Below, in pieces: positions 17,739 through 25,729 of a stretch of 64,000 bases of DNA. Origin of the DNA: G942493215 sp942493215 (GTDB taxonomy: Bacteria; Bacillota_I; Bacilli_A; RF39; UBA660). How positions within the stretch are numbered: the first letter of the stretch is position 1; every line of letters starts with the position of its first letter. Position numbers and translations under genes: made by a program. The notes under the pieces were generated by a model that was given only the letters and a program-made list of their open reading frames with translations, was not told the DNA's origin and ran no database searches. The stretch is taken from contig OW818670.1 in assembly GCA_942493215.1 (NCBI GenBank), forward strand, positions 558,001 through 622,000. The letters run 5' to 3'.

Positions 17739-18251
17739 ATGAAATATAAAGAAATGACTTTATTGTTCCTACTACAAGATAATAAAATATTACTAGCCTT
17801 AAAAAAAAGAGGTTTTGGAGAAGGTAATTATAATGGTGTAGGGGGTAAGTTAGAACCAAATGAGATACCTGAAGGGGCTATGTTAAGAGAAACTAAAGAG
17901 GAAATAGATGTTGTTCCAACGGAATATTTTAAAGTAGGAACAATATCATTTATAGAATTTTATAAAGGTAATAAAGAACATAATTTAATGCATGTATATG
18001 TAGCGACTAAATGGGCTGGTATTCCTACTGAAAGTGAGGAAGTAAAGCCCATTTGGTTTAATACAAATGAAATACCATATGATAAAATGTTTGAAGATGA
18101 TAAACATTGGTTACCAAGAGTTTTAGATGGTAAAATAATTAATGACTTTTTTGAGTTTGATGAAAAGTGGACTATATTAGTACATCAACCAAAAGATGAA
18201 GGATGGTGGAATACAGATGCTATTATCAGAGATAAATCACACCTTAACTAA
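17739..18251 (+). CDS. Nudix hydrolase, MTH1/8-oxo-dGTPase-like
   Basis: 170 residues. The Nudix box fits GX5EX7REUXEEXGU: GGKLEPNEIPEGAMLRETKE, then EIDV. The preceding GEGNYNGVGGK and the C-terminal WFNTNEIPYDKMFEDD region resemble MTH1-type oxidised purine nucleotide hydrolases. Substrate not proven. RBS AAGGGGAAAAAG. The next gene overlaps its 3' end. Confidence 0.8.
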   Translation: MKYKEMTLLFLLQDNKILLALKKRGFGEGNYNGVGGKLEPNEIPEGAMLRETKEEIDVVPTEYFKVGTISFIEFYKGNKEHNLMHVYVATKWAGIPTESEEVKPIWFNTNEIPYDKMFEDDKHWLPRVLDGKIINDFFEFDEKWTILVHQPKDEGWWNTDAIIRDKSHLN

Positions 18252-18840
18252 CCAACAAATTAATAGACTGCTGTTCTCCATAGTTGATGATCAATTAAAT
18301 GGCGATTGTATTCTTGTCTTTGGTAGTATGCGTTACTTTAAATCGCGAGTTGAAAAAGCTGTTGAATTGTATTTTCAAAAGAGAGCTCCTAAAATATTGT
18401 TTTCAGGACTAAACAATGGTGAAGAAGATAATAATTATATTGAAGCATTAGAAATGCAAAAGTATGCCCTCGAGTTAGGCGTCAAAGAAGAAGATATATT
18501 AATAGATGATCAGTCAACTAATACCACCGAAAACATATTGTGTTCCTTAATTGTTTTAGAACGAGCTTTTAAATTAAAAAATATTAAACGTTTAATAATT
18601 GTTACTACTGATGGACATATGACAAGAGTATCATTAACTTTAAAACATTATATGCCTAAATGGATTGAGTATAGCTATGCTGGGTCAGTTGGTAATGGTG
18701 TAAATGTGGATAACTGGTCTAGTAGTGAAATTGGTTGTAAGAAAGTATATGAAGAGGTAAATGCTTTAATTAAATATGCTAAAGATAATACTGTTGATGA
18801 TATGAATATAGATTTTATATTTGAGGATAAGATTAGCTAA
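18217..18840 (+). CDS. DUF218 / YdcF-like family protein
   Basis: 207 residues from ATG 18217, preferred because GGATGGTGG lies before it; ATG 18196 is in frame but lacks an RBS. Family signs: CILVFGSMR, a Rossmann-like ILFSGLNNGEED, then STNTTENI and RLIIVTTDGHMTRV. DUF218 proteins (SanA/ElyC/YdcF) are linked to envelope integrity or S-adenosylmethionine binding; the function here is unknown. It overlaps the Nudix gene by 35 nt. Confidence 0.7.
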   Translation: MLLSEINHTLTNQQINRLLFSIVDDQLNGDCILVFGSMRYFKSRVEKAVELYFQKRAPKILFSGLNNGEEDNNYIEALEMQKYALELGVKEEDILIDDQSTNTTENILCSLIVLERAFKLKNIKRLIIVTTDGHMTRVSLTLKHYMPKWIEYSYAGSVGNGVNVDNWSSSEIGCKKVYEEVNALIKYAKDNTVDDMNIDFIFEDKIS

Positions 18841-18859
18841 AGAATATGTGAGGTAAAAT

Positions 18860-19219
18860 ATGGATAGATGGATGTTTGGCGACAAGCCAGATGAGTTATT
18901 AGAAAAAGTTTTATTAGGAATTAAAACAGCAACCTGCGCTTTATATGACAACGAAATTCCAGAACCTAATGAAAAAAATATTATAATGAATTCAAAAGGC
19001 AAAGATGCTTGCATGATAGAAATATATGATTATAGAATTTTAAAATATAAAGAAATGACTGAAGAAATGGCAGTGGCCGAAGGTGAAGGCGACTTAAAAG
19101 AGTGGCAAGAGATACATAAGAGGTTCTTTTCAAATGAATTGGGTATTGAGGAAAAAGAATTTGATGAGAACACTTTAATAATTTATTATTTATTTAGATT
19201 AATTGAAAGATATAGTTGA
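18860..19219 (+). CDS. ASCH-domain protein
   Basis: 119 residues. Begins MDRWMFGDKPDELLEKVLLG and has the hallmark GIKTATCAL, then CMIEIYDYRILKYKEM and AEGEGDLKEWQEIHKRFF. ASCH domains are PUA-like RNA-binding folds, and some members are pyrophosphatases or amidohydrolases; the ligand is unknown. RBS GAGGTAAAAT. Ends in TGA. Confidence 0.85.
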   Translation: MDRWMFGDKPDELLEKVLLGIKTATCALYDNEIPEPNEKNIIMNSKGKDACMIEIYDYRILKYKEMTEEMAVAEGEGDLKEWQEIHKRFFSNELGIEEKEFDENTLIIYYLFRLIERYS

Positions 19220-19247
19220 TAAGAAAGAACATAAATATTGAAATATA

Positions 19248-19256
19248 TGGTATAAT
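19248..19256 (+). promoter_or_regulatory. Extended -10 promoter of trpS leader transcript
   Basis: TGG-TATAAT (19248-19256); the expected start near 19262 is just upstream of the leader-peptide RBS AGGTGAT. Confidence 0.6.
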
Positions 19257-19272
19257 TGTTGTAGGTGATATT

Positions 19273-19302
19273 ATGCAAAATAAACGATGGTGCCTAAAAT
19301 AA
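19273..19302 (+). CDS. Candidate trpS leader peptide MQNKRWCLK
   Basis: Nine codons with RBS AGGTGAT (19263-19269), reading MQNKRWCLK then TAA. Codon 6 is Trp (TGG, 19288-19290), directly before an arm of a hairpin that masks the trpS RBS. A Trp codon just before a tryptophanyl-tRNA synthetase gene fits a Trp-starvation sensor. This is inference from sequence arrangement; only one Trp codon is present. Confidence 0.55.
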   Translation: MQNKRWCLK

Positions 19303-19323
19303 TAGTAAAAAAATTTTAGGAGG
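19293..19323 (+). promoter_or_regulatory. RBS-sequestering stem upstream of trpS
   Basis: Perfect 8-bp stem CCTAAAAT (19293-19300) / ATTTTAGG (19313-19320), 12-nt loop. Its 3' arm takes in the start of the trpS Shine-Dalgarno GGAGG (19319-19323); its 5' arm lies in the last codons and stop of the leader peptide. A ribosome halted at the Trp codon would cover the 5' arm and free the RBS. Confidence 0.55.
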
Positions 19324-19329
19324 AAGAAA

Positions 19330-20358
19330 ATGAATAATAAAAAAAATATCTTAACGGGTGATCGTCCCACCGGACGATTACACCTAGGTCATTATTTTGG
19401 CTCTTTAAAAAAAAGGGTTGAATTGCAAGATGAATATAATACCTATATTATTATTGCTGATGTACAAGCTTTAACGGACAACTTTAATGATCCAGAAAAA
19501 GTTAGAAAAAATGTTTATGAGGTAGCAATGGATAATTTAGCTGTAGGAATAGATCCTAAAAAATCAGTTATTTTTATTCAGTCAATGATTCCCCAAATTG
19601 CCGAATTAACTGTTTTTTATTCTAATATGGTAACTATTTCAAGGTTGGAACGTAATCCCACTGTTAAAAGCGAAATAGCTCAGAAAAAGCAATTATTTGG
19701 TGCTGATGGCGAAAGTGTTACCTATGGCTTTCTAGGATATCCGGTTAGTCAAGCGGCTGATATAACCGCCTTTGATGGGGCTGTAGTACCAGTTGGCGAT
19801 GATCAATTGCCGGTTCTTGAACAAACTAGAGAGATTGTTCGAAAATTTAATAGTATATATGGTGATACTTTAATTGAACCAGTTCCAGCCTTAAGTTCTA
19901 ATACCCGCATTAAAGGATTAGATGGTAATGAAAAAATGAGTAAGAGTTTAGGAAATGCTATATATTTAGCTGATTCTTATGAAGAAGTTCAGAAAAAGAT
20001 TATGGCAGCTGTTACTGACCCCGATAAAATAAAGAAAGATGATCCAGCTAATCCGGAAGTATGTATGGTTTATTATTATCATAAACTAATTAGTAGTCCG
20101 GATTTAGAAAAAATCGAGCACGAGTGTCGACATGGTGAACGTGGATGTGTTGGATGTAAGAAAGAACTTATCAGTAATATGATGGATTTCTTAAAACCAA
20201 TTCAAGAAAAACGGAAATATTATGAGGACCATCCTGAAGAAGTTGAACAGATTTTAAAAGATGGTACAGCGAAGGCACAGACCAAAGCAGCGCAGGTTGT
20301 TAAGCGGGTCAAAGAAAATATGCGTATCAATTATTTTAAAGATGAAGAAAACCACTAA
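19330..20358 (+). CDS. trpS: Tryptophanyl-tRNA synthetase
   Basis: 342 residues, the bacterial TrpRS size. HIGH-type signature PTGRLHLGHYFG, class I KMSKS at NEKMSKSLGN, and GDDQLPVLEQTREI. It charges tRNA-Trp. RBS TAGGAGGAAG. The usual Firmicute control of trpS is a T-box; none is visible here, and a leader peptide with SD-masking hairpin lies upstream instead. Confidence 0.97.
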   Translation: MNNKKNILTGDRPTGRLHLGHYFGSLKKRVELQDEYNTYIIIADVQALTDNFNDPEKVRKNVYEVAMDNLAVGIDPKKSVIFIQSMIPQIAELTVFYSNMVTISRLERNPTVKSEIAQKKQLFGADGESVTYGFLGYPVSQAADITAFDGAVVPVGDDQLPVLEQTREIVRKFNSIYGDTLIEPVPALSSNTRIKGLDGNEKMSKSLGNAIYLADSYEEVQKKIMAAVTDPDKIKKDDPANPEVCMVYYYHKLISSPDLEKIEHECRHGERGCVGCKKELISNMMDFLKPIQEKRKYYEDHPEEVEQILKDGTAKAQTKAAQVVKRVKENMRINYFKDEENH

Positions 20359-20372
20359 TAGTGGCTTTTTTT
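20352..20372 (+). terminator. Terminator of trpS
   Basis: Stem CCACT (20352-20356) / AGTGG (20360-20364), AAT loop, then C and seven T; overlaps the stop codon. Confidence 0.7.
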
Positions 20373-20373
20373 A

Positions 20374-20402
20374 TTGATAAATAAGGTGAAATATACTATA
20401 AT
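20374..20402 (+). promoter_or_regulatory. Promoter of ecfA1-ecfA2-ecfT-truA
   Basis: TTGATA at 20374-20379, 17-nt spacer, TATAAT at 20397-20402. Confidence 0.7.
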
Positions 20403-20419
20403 TATATTAGGGTGGTAAT

Positions 20420-21232
20420 ATGGCAAGTATTATTAAAATTCGTAAATTAAGCTTCGCTTACAACGAAAAAAAAATATTTGATAATTTATCCCTTGATATC
20501 GAAGAAGGAAGCTGGACTACTATTCTAGGTCAAAATGGTAGTGGCAAAACCACACTCGGTAAACTTATGCTAGGTCTTCTTCCTACTAACGACTATATAG
20601 TAATTAATAATATGTTATTAAATAAACAAAACATTAAAGAAATAAGAAGAGAAGTAAGTTTAATATTCCCTGATCCCGATAAACAATTTATCGCGGAAAC
20701 AGTTAGTGAAGATATTATAGATACACTTGAAAATTATGGCTATTCGGAAGAACAAATAAAAAGTAAAATAGTTCAGGCTAAAACCTTATATGGTGGAAAT
20801 ACTGATATATTTAGTATGGATTTTATGTCTATTAGTAATAGTGACAAACAAATATTAGGACTAATTACAGCCTTAATTCTTAATCTAAAAATAATAATTT
20901 TAGATGAAGGATTTACAATGATGGATGCCGAAACTAAAGAAAAAGCTATTGTCTTATTAAAAGAGTTTCAGCAAAAAGATCATTTAACGGTTATAAATAT
21001 TACACATAATCCGGATGAGTGCTTATTAGGAACAGAAGTTACCGTTTTGAGTGATGGTAAGGTTATATGTTCGGAAGAAACAACCAAAATATTAAAAGAT
21101 ATCAACTTGTTTACTAAACTGGGGTTGGAACCATCATTTATGGTGGAATTATCCAGTAAGTTACAAGCATATGACTTAATTAATACAATATATTTGAATG
21201 AAGGGGAGTTGATTGAGGCATTATGGAAATAA
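20420..21232 (+). CDS. ecfA1: ECF transporter ATPase EcfA1, degenerate ABC signature
   Basis: 270 residues. Walker A GQNGSGKTT, Q-loop region FPDPDKQF, Walker B IIILDEGF and H-loop ITHNPDE are present. The ABC signature, normally LSGGQ, reads ISNSDKQ, so it is degenerate. EcfA1 and EcfA2 form the energising heterodimer for vitamin or metal ECF importers with EcfT and separate S-components. No S-component gene is adjacent, consistent with a group II (shared) module. Overlaps ecfA2 by 10 nt. Confidence 0.9.
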   Translation: MASIIKIRKLSFAYNEKKIFDNLSLDIEEGSWTTILGQNGSGKTTLGKLMLGLLPTNDYIVINNMLLNKQNIKEIRREVSLIFPDPDKQFIAETVSEDIIDTLENYGYSEEQIKSKIVQAKTLYGGNTDIFSMDFMSISNSDKQILGLITALILNLKIIILDEGFTMMDAETKEKAIVLLKEFQQKDHLTVINITHNPDECLLGTEVTVLSDGKVICSEETTKILKDINLFTKLGLEPSFMVELSSKLQAYDLINTIYLNEGELIEALWK

Positions 21233-22044
21233 AATTTAATAATGTTAGTTATCAGACTATTCTTCAAGATATTAATATTAACTTAAAGAGTAATAAAATA
21301 AATGGTATTATGGGACATAGTGGTAGTGGTAAGACGACTTTAATAGAATTAATAAATGCTTTAAGATTACCAACTATTGGTGAGATTACGGTCGATGAAA
21401 CAACAATAAATAGTAAGTTTAAACCTAAAGATATAAATAAATTTCGTGTTAATATTGGATTAGTATATGAGTTTCCAGAACAACAATTCTTTAATAATAC
21501 GGTTGAAGAAGAATTAGAATTTAGTTTGAAATATTTCAATATTCCCACTTCTGAAATTAAAAAGAATATTACTAAAGCTTTAAATAGTGTCGATTTAGAT
21601 TCTTCTTATTTAAATCGTGATCCTTTTACTCTAAGTCATGGCGAAAAAAGAAAAGTTGCTCTCGCATCTATTTTAGCTTTTAATCCTAAAATATTGATAT
21701 TAGACGAACCAACCCTGGGATTAGATGGTAAAAGTCAAAAACAAATAATCAATTTAATTAAAACATTACAAGTAAAAGAAAAAAAGACCATTATTATTGT
21801 TAGTAAGAATCCGGAATTAATATATAATCTATGTAATTATGTCTACCTAATTGATAAAGGAAAAATTGTTTTAGAAGATGAAAAATATACCTTCTTTAAT
21901 AATGAAGAAATAAAAAAATATGGTGTAATACCCCCAAAGATTGTTAATTTTATTAATTTAGTTAAACAAAAGAAAAGTATTAATTTACCAATGCGGGATG
22001 ATATTGATGATTTAATAAAGGATATTTATCGATATGCTAAATAA
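21223..22044 (+). CDS. ecfA2: ECF transporter ATPase EcfA2, H-loop His missing
   Basis: 273 residues. Walker A GHSGSGKTT, EFPEQQFF after the Q loop, intact signature LSHGEKR, Walker B ILILDEPTLGLDG. The H-loop, normally VTH or similar, reads IVSKNPEL, so the switch His is replaced. This defect is complementary to that of EcfA1 (see findings). ATG 21223 lies inside the end of ecfA1; the 3' end overlaps ecfT by 11 nt. Confidence 0.9.
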   Translation: MEIKFNNVSYQTILQDININLKSNKINGIMGHSGSGKTTLIELINALRLPTIGEITVDETTINSKFKPKDINKFRVNIGLVYEFPEQQFFNNTVEEELEFSLKYFNIPTSEIKKNITKALNSVDLDSSYLNRDPFTLSHGEKRKVALASILAFNPKILILDEPTLGLDGKSQKQIINLIKTLQVKEKKTIIIVSKNPELIYNLCNYVYLIDKGKIVLEDEKYTFFNNEEIKKYGVIPPKIVNFINLVKQKKSINLPMRDDIDDLIKDIYRYAK

Positions 22045-22786
22045 TATAAAAATTACTAAATATTATAATACTAAATCGATAATTCATACTATGCATCCCT
22101 TGGCTAAATTAATTTGTTTAATACTTTTCACGGTAGCAACCTTTTTAATCAATGATATAATGCCATTAACAATCTTATTATCTATATCAATAATAATTTT
22201 GATGTTATCAAATGTTCCATGGCATTACTATTTTAAACAATTATGGCTAATGAAAATATTAATAATCTTTATTATTATCATTAATCTTATTATAAGAGTA
22301 CCCATTAATAATAGTTTGTATATGATATTTAAAATAATATTAATTGTTATTTATTCAAGTATCTATATATTTACAACCACACCTAAAGAAACAACTTATG
22401 CTTTACAAACATTTTTAAGCCCTTTAAAGATTTTTAAAATTAATAGCAATAGAATAGCTTTTACTATTAGTTTAGCCTTACGTTTTATTCCTATTATTTT
22501 TGAACAAGGTAATAAAATATTGAAAGCTCAAGCTAGTCGGGGTATAGATTTTAATAACTCTAAATTAAAAGATAAGTTTTTAGCCATTAAATCAATGTTA
22601 TTACCAATGTTTATATTAAGTTTTAAAAAAGCCGATGAAATATCCGAATTAATGGAATTACGATTATATGATGCTAATGATAATCATAATAAAAGTATAA
22701 AATATTCATGGGATTATTTTTCTATTTATATGCCATTACTACATTTATTTATTTTATTAGCGTTAATAGTAAAAGAGGTTATATAA
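22034..22786 (+). CDS. ecfT: ECF transporter transmembrane subunit EcfT
   Basis: 250 residues with five or so membrane helices. Carries the coupling-helix motifs AQASRGIDF and KADEISELMELRLYD, which contact the ATPases. Together with EcfA1/A2 it powers exchangeable substrate-binding S-components. Its stop overlaps the truA start in a TAATG. Confidence 0.93.
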   Translation: MLNNIKITKYYNTKSIIHTMHPLAKLICLILFTVATFLINDIMPLTILLSISIIILMLSNVPWHYYFKQLWLMKILIIFIIIINLIIRVPINNSLYMIFKIILIVIYSSIYIFTTTPKETTYALQTFLSPLKIFKINSNRIAFTISLALRFIPIIFEQGNKILKAQASRGIDFNNSKLKDKFLAIKSMLLPMFILSFKKADEISELMELRLYDANDNHNKSIKYSWDYFSIYMPLLHLFILLALIVKEVI

Positions 22787-23529
22787 TGATACGTTATTTA
22801 ATGACGATAGCTTATGATGGATCAAAGTATAGTGGTTATCAAAAACAGAATGGTAAAAGAACCATTCAAGGCACTATTGAAGAAACATTAACTATGATAA
22901 ACAGTAATAATGCTGTTAAAGTAGTTGCAAGTGGAAGAACAGATGCCGGAGTTCATGCTTTAAATCAAAAAGCTCATTTTGAGTTAAAGAAGAAGATAAG
23001 TACTACAATATTACAAAAATCTTTAAATAAACTTTTACCTGATGATATTTATATTAAAGATATAAAAGTAGTTAATAGTAAATTTCATGCCCGTTTTAAT
23101 GTCACCAAAAAAGAATATATATATAAAATAAATATTGGTGAATATAATCCCCTAGAGAAGAATTATATATATCAATATAATCAACCATTGGATATTGATA
23201 AAATGTCTAAAACCCTTAAAGTAATAGAAGGAACACATAACTTTAGATCTTTTACCAAAGTAGAAGAAGAAAAAGATTTTGTTCGTACTATTTATAATAC
23301 CTCTATTAATATAGATAATAATATTATTACAATAAATCTTATAGGTAATGGTTTTTTACGTTATATGGTACGCAATATTGTGGGATTGTTAATAGACATT
23401 GGTAGTGGTAAAAGAGATCCCGAAGAAATGCCTATTATTCTTGAAAATCAAGATCGTAAACAGGCAGGTGTTATCGCTCCTCCCCAAGGTTTGTATCTAA
23501 AAGATGTAATATATGAGGAAAAAATGTAA
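22786..23529 (+). CDS. truA: tRNA pseudouridine(38-40) synthase TruA
   Basis: 247 residues from ATG 22786 (MIRYLMTIAYDGSKYSGYQ), which has AGAGG upstream and overlaps ecfT by one base. Catalytic Asp is in SGRTDAGVHA. Later motifs: FHARFNVTKKEYIY and GNGFLRYMVRNIVG. It modifies the anticodon arm of many tRNAs. The ecfA1-ecfA2-ecfT-truA order is the standard Firmicute arrangement, usually followed by rplM-rpsI as here. Confidence 0.96.
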   Translation: MIRYLMTIAYDGSKYSGYQKQNGKRTIQGTIEETLTMINSNNAVKVVASGRTDAGVHALNQKAHFELKKKISTTILQKSLNKLLPDDIYIKDIKVVNSKFHARFNVTKKEYIYKINIGEYNPLEKNYIYQYNQPLDIDKMSKTLKVIEGTHNFRSFTKVEEEKDFVRTIYNTSINIDNNIITINLIGNGFLRYMVRNIVGLLIDIGSGKRDPEEMPIILENQDRKQAGVIAPPQGLYLKDVIYEEKM

Positions 23530-23566
23530 AAAAACACTAAAAACTTATGAAAAACAAGGTTTGTTA

Positions 23567-23595
23567 TTGACTTTTAATATATTATCTAGTACAAT
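23567..23595 (+). promoter_or_regulatory. Promoter of rplM-rpsI
   Basis: TTGACT at 23567-23572, 17-nt spacer, TACAAT at 23590-23595. Confidence 0.75.
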
Positions 23596-23616
23596 TTATG
23601 CTGGTACATTTTAAAT

Positions 23617-23647
23617 CCCCAAAAGCGGATTCTGGGACAATTCGCTT
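23617..23647 (+). promoter_or_regulatory. L13-type ribosomal-protein leader
   Basis: Hairpin AAGCGGATT (23623-23631) / AATTCGCTT (23639-23647) with one G-U pair and loop CTGGGAC. The loop GGG can pair with the upstream CCCC (23617-23620) as a pseudoknot. An L13 leader is known upstream of rplM in Firmicutes; this position and shape fit it. Confidence 0.6.
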
Positions 23648-23677
23648 AAAAACTTAATAAGTGGAAGGGAAGAATTT

Positions 23678-24112
23678 ATGAAAAATTCATACATGCAAAA
23701 AAAAGAAGAAATAGTTCGTACGTGGTATGTGCTTGATGCTGAAGGCAAAAATTTAGGCCGTTTAGCTACTAAAGCTGCACATATTTTACGTGGTAAGCAT
23801 AAGACAACATTTACTCCACACGTTGATTGTGGTGATTTTGTTATTATTATTAATGCTTCCAAAGTTAATCTAACAGGGAACAAGTTAGATGATAAGATTT
23901 ATTATAATCATAGCCGTTATACAGGTGGTCTACGTGAAAGAACAGCTCGTACAATGCGTGATAATTATCCAGTTGAAATGGTCGAAAGAGCCGTTGAAGG
24001 AATGCTTCCAAATGGTAGATTGGGCCGTCAGTTATATAGAAAATTATTTGTATATGCTGGTCCAGAACATCCACATATGGCACAAAAACCAGTTGAAATG
24101 AAGCAGGACTAA
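23678..24112 (+). CDS. rplM: Large ribosomal subunit protein uL13
   Basis: 144 residues. Contains RTWYVLDAEGKNLGRLATKAAHILRG in two joined blocks, then HVDCGDFVIIINASKVNLTG and KLFVYAGPEHPHMAQKP. An early 50S assembly protein. RBS GGAAGGGAAG. Co-transcribed with rpsI 14 bp downstream. Confidence 0.97.
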   Translation: MKNSYMQKKEEIVRTWYVLDAEGKNLGRLATKAAHILRGKHKTTFTPHVDCGDFVIIINASKVNLTGNKLDDKIYYNHSRYTGGLRERTARTMRDNYPVEMVERAVEGMLPNGRLGRQLYRKLFVYAGPEHPHMAQKPVEMKQD

Positions 24113-24126
24113 GGAGGGTTTTAAAA

Positions 24127-24546
24127 ATGGCAGAAAAAAAACTATATATTGGTGTTGGTAGAAGAAAATCTTCTATCGCTCAAGTAAAAATGGTACCTGG
24201 TAAAGGCAAAATTACTGTTAATGGTAAAGATGCTAATGAGTTTTTTCCATATGAAACAAATATTATGGATTTAAAACAACCATTAGTCTTAACTAATACC
24301 GATGGTCAATTTGATATTGAGGTTAAAGTAAATGGTGGTGGCTTTACTGGTCAAACAGGAGCTATTCGTTTAGGTATAACAAGAGCATTATTAGAATATG
24401 ATGCAGCTAGTGATCCTACAAGTGAATCAAGCTATCGTAAGATCTTAAAAGTATCTGGTATGGTAACACGTGATCCACGTTCTAAAGAACGTAAAAAACC
24501 AGGTCTTAAAGCAGCACGTCGTGCTCCACAATTCTCTAAGAGATAA
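24127..24546 (+). CDS. rpsI: Small ribosomal subunit protein uS9
   Basis: 139 residues, slightly longer than the common ~130. GRRKSSIAQVKMVPGKGKI at the start and the C-terminal KAARRAPQFSKR, whose terminal Arg reaches the P-site tRNA. RBS AAGGAGGG. A strong terminator follows. Confidence 0.97.
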   Translation: MAEKKLYIGVGRRKSSIAQVKMVPGKGKITVNGKDANEFFPYETNIMDLKQPLVLTNTDGQFDIEVKVNGGGFTGQTGAIRLGITRALLEYDAASDPTSESSYRKILKVSGMVTRDPRSKERKKPGLKAARRAPQFSKR

Positions 24547-24553
24547 TAATATT

Positions 24554-24586
24554 AAACCCAATAAACTCAATGTTTATGGGTTTTTT
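24554..24586 (+). terminator. Terminator of rplM-rpsI
   Basis: Stem AAACCCA-(A)-TAAAC / GTTTA-TGGGTTT (24554-24583), TCAAT loop, T run. Confidence 0.85.
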
Positions 24587-24598
24587 AATACATTGGAT

Positions 24599-24627
24599 TT
24601 GTTTTTACGATGATTATATAGTATAAT
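24599..24627 (+). promoter_or_regulatory. Promoter of HD-domain gene
   Basis: TTGTTT at 24599-24604, 17-nt spacer, TATAAT at 24622-24627. Confidence 0.6.
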
Positions 24628-24652
24628 TTTAATATTAATTAGGGGTGATATT

Positions 24653-25357
24653 ATGATAGAACAAATTAAAAATCAAGTATTTGAATTGTTAAGTAATGAT
24701 AATTCTGGTCATGGTAAGGACCATATAGCTAGAGTTTTAGCGTTATCATTAAGATTTGCTCAACAAGAACAAGCCAATATAGAACTAGTAACCTTAATTG
24801 CCTTATTACACGATGTTGATGACTATAAGTTATTTGGCTATGAAAATGCCGAAAACTTACCTAATGCGAGAAGAATAATGGATAATGCCCATATTAGTGG
24901 TAATATTAAAGATCAGGTTTTAGAAGCTCTTAAAACGATTGGTTATAGTAAAAGATTACATGGGATTGTACCACAAACAATTGAAGCGAAAGTTGTTTCT
25001 GATGCTGATATGTGTGATGCGATAGGTGCAAACGGAATTCTTCGTACATATGCTTATAGTATGAAAAATGGTAGACCATTCTTTGGTAAGGACATTTTTC
25101 CAATTGAAGATATGTCATCAGATAAATACACCAGAAAATCCTCTGATAGCTGTGTATGTCATATATTTGAAAAATTACTAAAGCTTAAAGATTTAATGCT
25201 AACAACATCTGGTGGAAGGGAAGCTATAGCTAGACATCAGATAATTGTTGAGTTTTTATATCATTTATTTGAAGAGGAAAACGCTAATGATTGGAAAATA
25301 TATTTAGATAATTATTTAGAGGGACAAAAGACTTCTGGATGTATTAGAAAGGCTTAA
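24653..25357 (+). CDS. HD-domain phosphohydrolase
   Basis: 234 residues. Metal ligands of the HD fold: first His in GHGKDHIARV, HD pair in ALLHDVDD, last Asp in VVSDADMCDAIGA. These enzymes hydrolyse phosphate esters of nucleotides or small metabolites; the substrate is not inferable. RBS AGGGGTGAT. Monocistronic. Confidence 0.88.
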   Translation: MIEQIKNQVFELLSNDNSGHGKDHIARVLALSLRFAQQEQANIELVTLIALLHDVDDYKLFGYENAENLPNARRIMDNAHISGNIKDQVLEALKTIGYSKRLHGIVPQTIEAKVVSDADMCDAIGANGILRTYAYSMKNGRPFFGKDIFPIEDMSSDKYTRKSSDSCVCHIFEKLLKLKDLMLTTSGGREAIARHQIIVEFLYHLFEEENANDWKIYLDNYLEGQKTSGCIRKA

Positions 25358-25660
25358 CAAGCATTATCAATATTTTAACTAAACTTATAAGTTGAGTTTT
25401 TATGACATTGAAACGGTCATATGCATTCAATATTAATAATATATAATGTAAGTAGAATAAAAAAATCTTTTATCTATATTACCTTAACTCATTTGGCAAG
25501 ATAAAATATATTAAAAGCAATGTTAACCTTATCGAATGGCAAGCCACGACATTAAGCCATAACTAGTGATATTATTAATATCCCCTATGGTAATAGTATC
25601 ACAATATTGTTACTAAAACAGTAACCGTTAATATAAAATCTTATCAATTAGTTATGTTTA

Positions 25661-25690
25661 GAAAACAGAATATATTTCTGTTTTCTTTTA
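25661..25690 (+). terminator. Terminator-type hairpin before the methyltransferase gene
   Basis: 10-bp stem GAAAACAGAA (25661-25670) / TTCTGTTTTC (25676-25685), T-rich tail. It has no evident gene directly upstream, which hints at an upstream non-coding transcript. Confidence 0.7.
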
Positions 25691-25698
25691 CTTATTAA

Positions 25699-25707
25699 TG
25701 ATATAAT
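25699..25707 (+). promoter_or_regulatory. Extended -10 promoter
   Basis: TGA-TATAAT, 23 nt before the methyltransferase start. Confidence 0.5.
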
Positions 25708-25729
25708 ATTAATGTTATGGAGTGATATA

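Larger units (their letters stand above)
25358..25711. other. 354-bp intergenic region with several inverted repeats
   Basis: No coding frame with an RBS is visible. It holds an imperfect terminator-like hairpin for the HD gene (25377-25398), GTTACT/AGTAAC, and a palindrome GATATTA-T-TAATATC inside the outer pair GTGATA/TATCAC. A clear terminator hairpin lies at 25661-25690. A structured non-coding RNA is possible but unproven. Confidence 0.4.

Noticed and set aside
19220..19330. T-box riboswitch upstream of trpS
   Set aside because: The leader is only ~65 nt and shows no specifier stem or T-box core; a leader peptide and simple stem explain it better.
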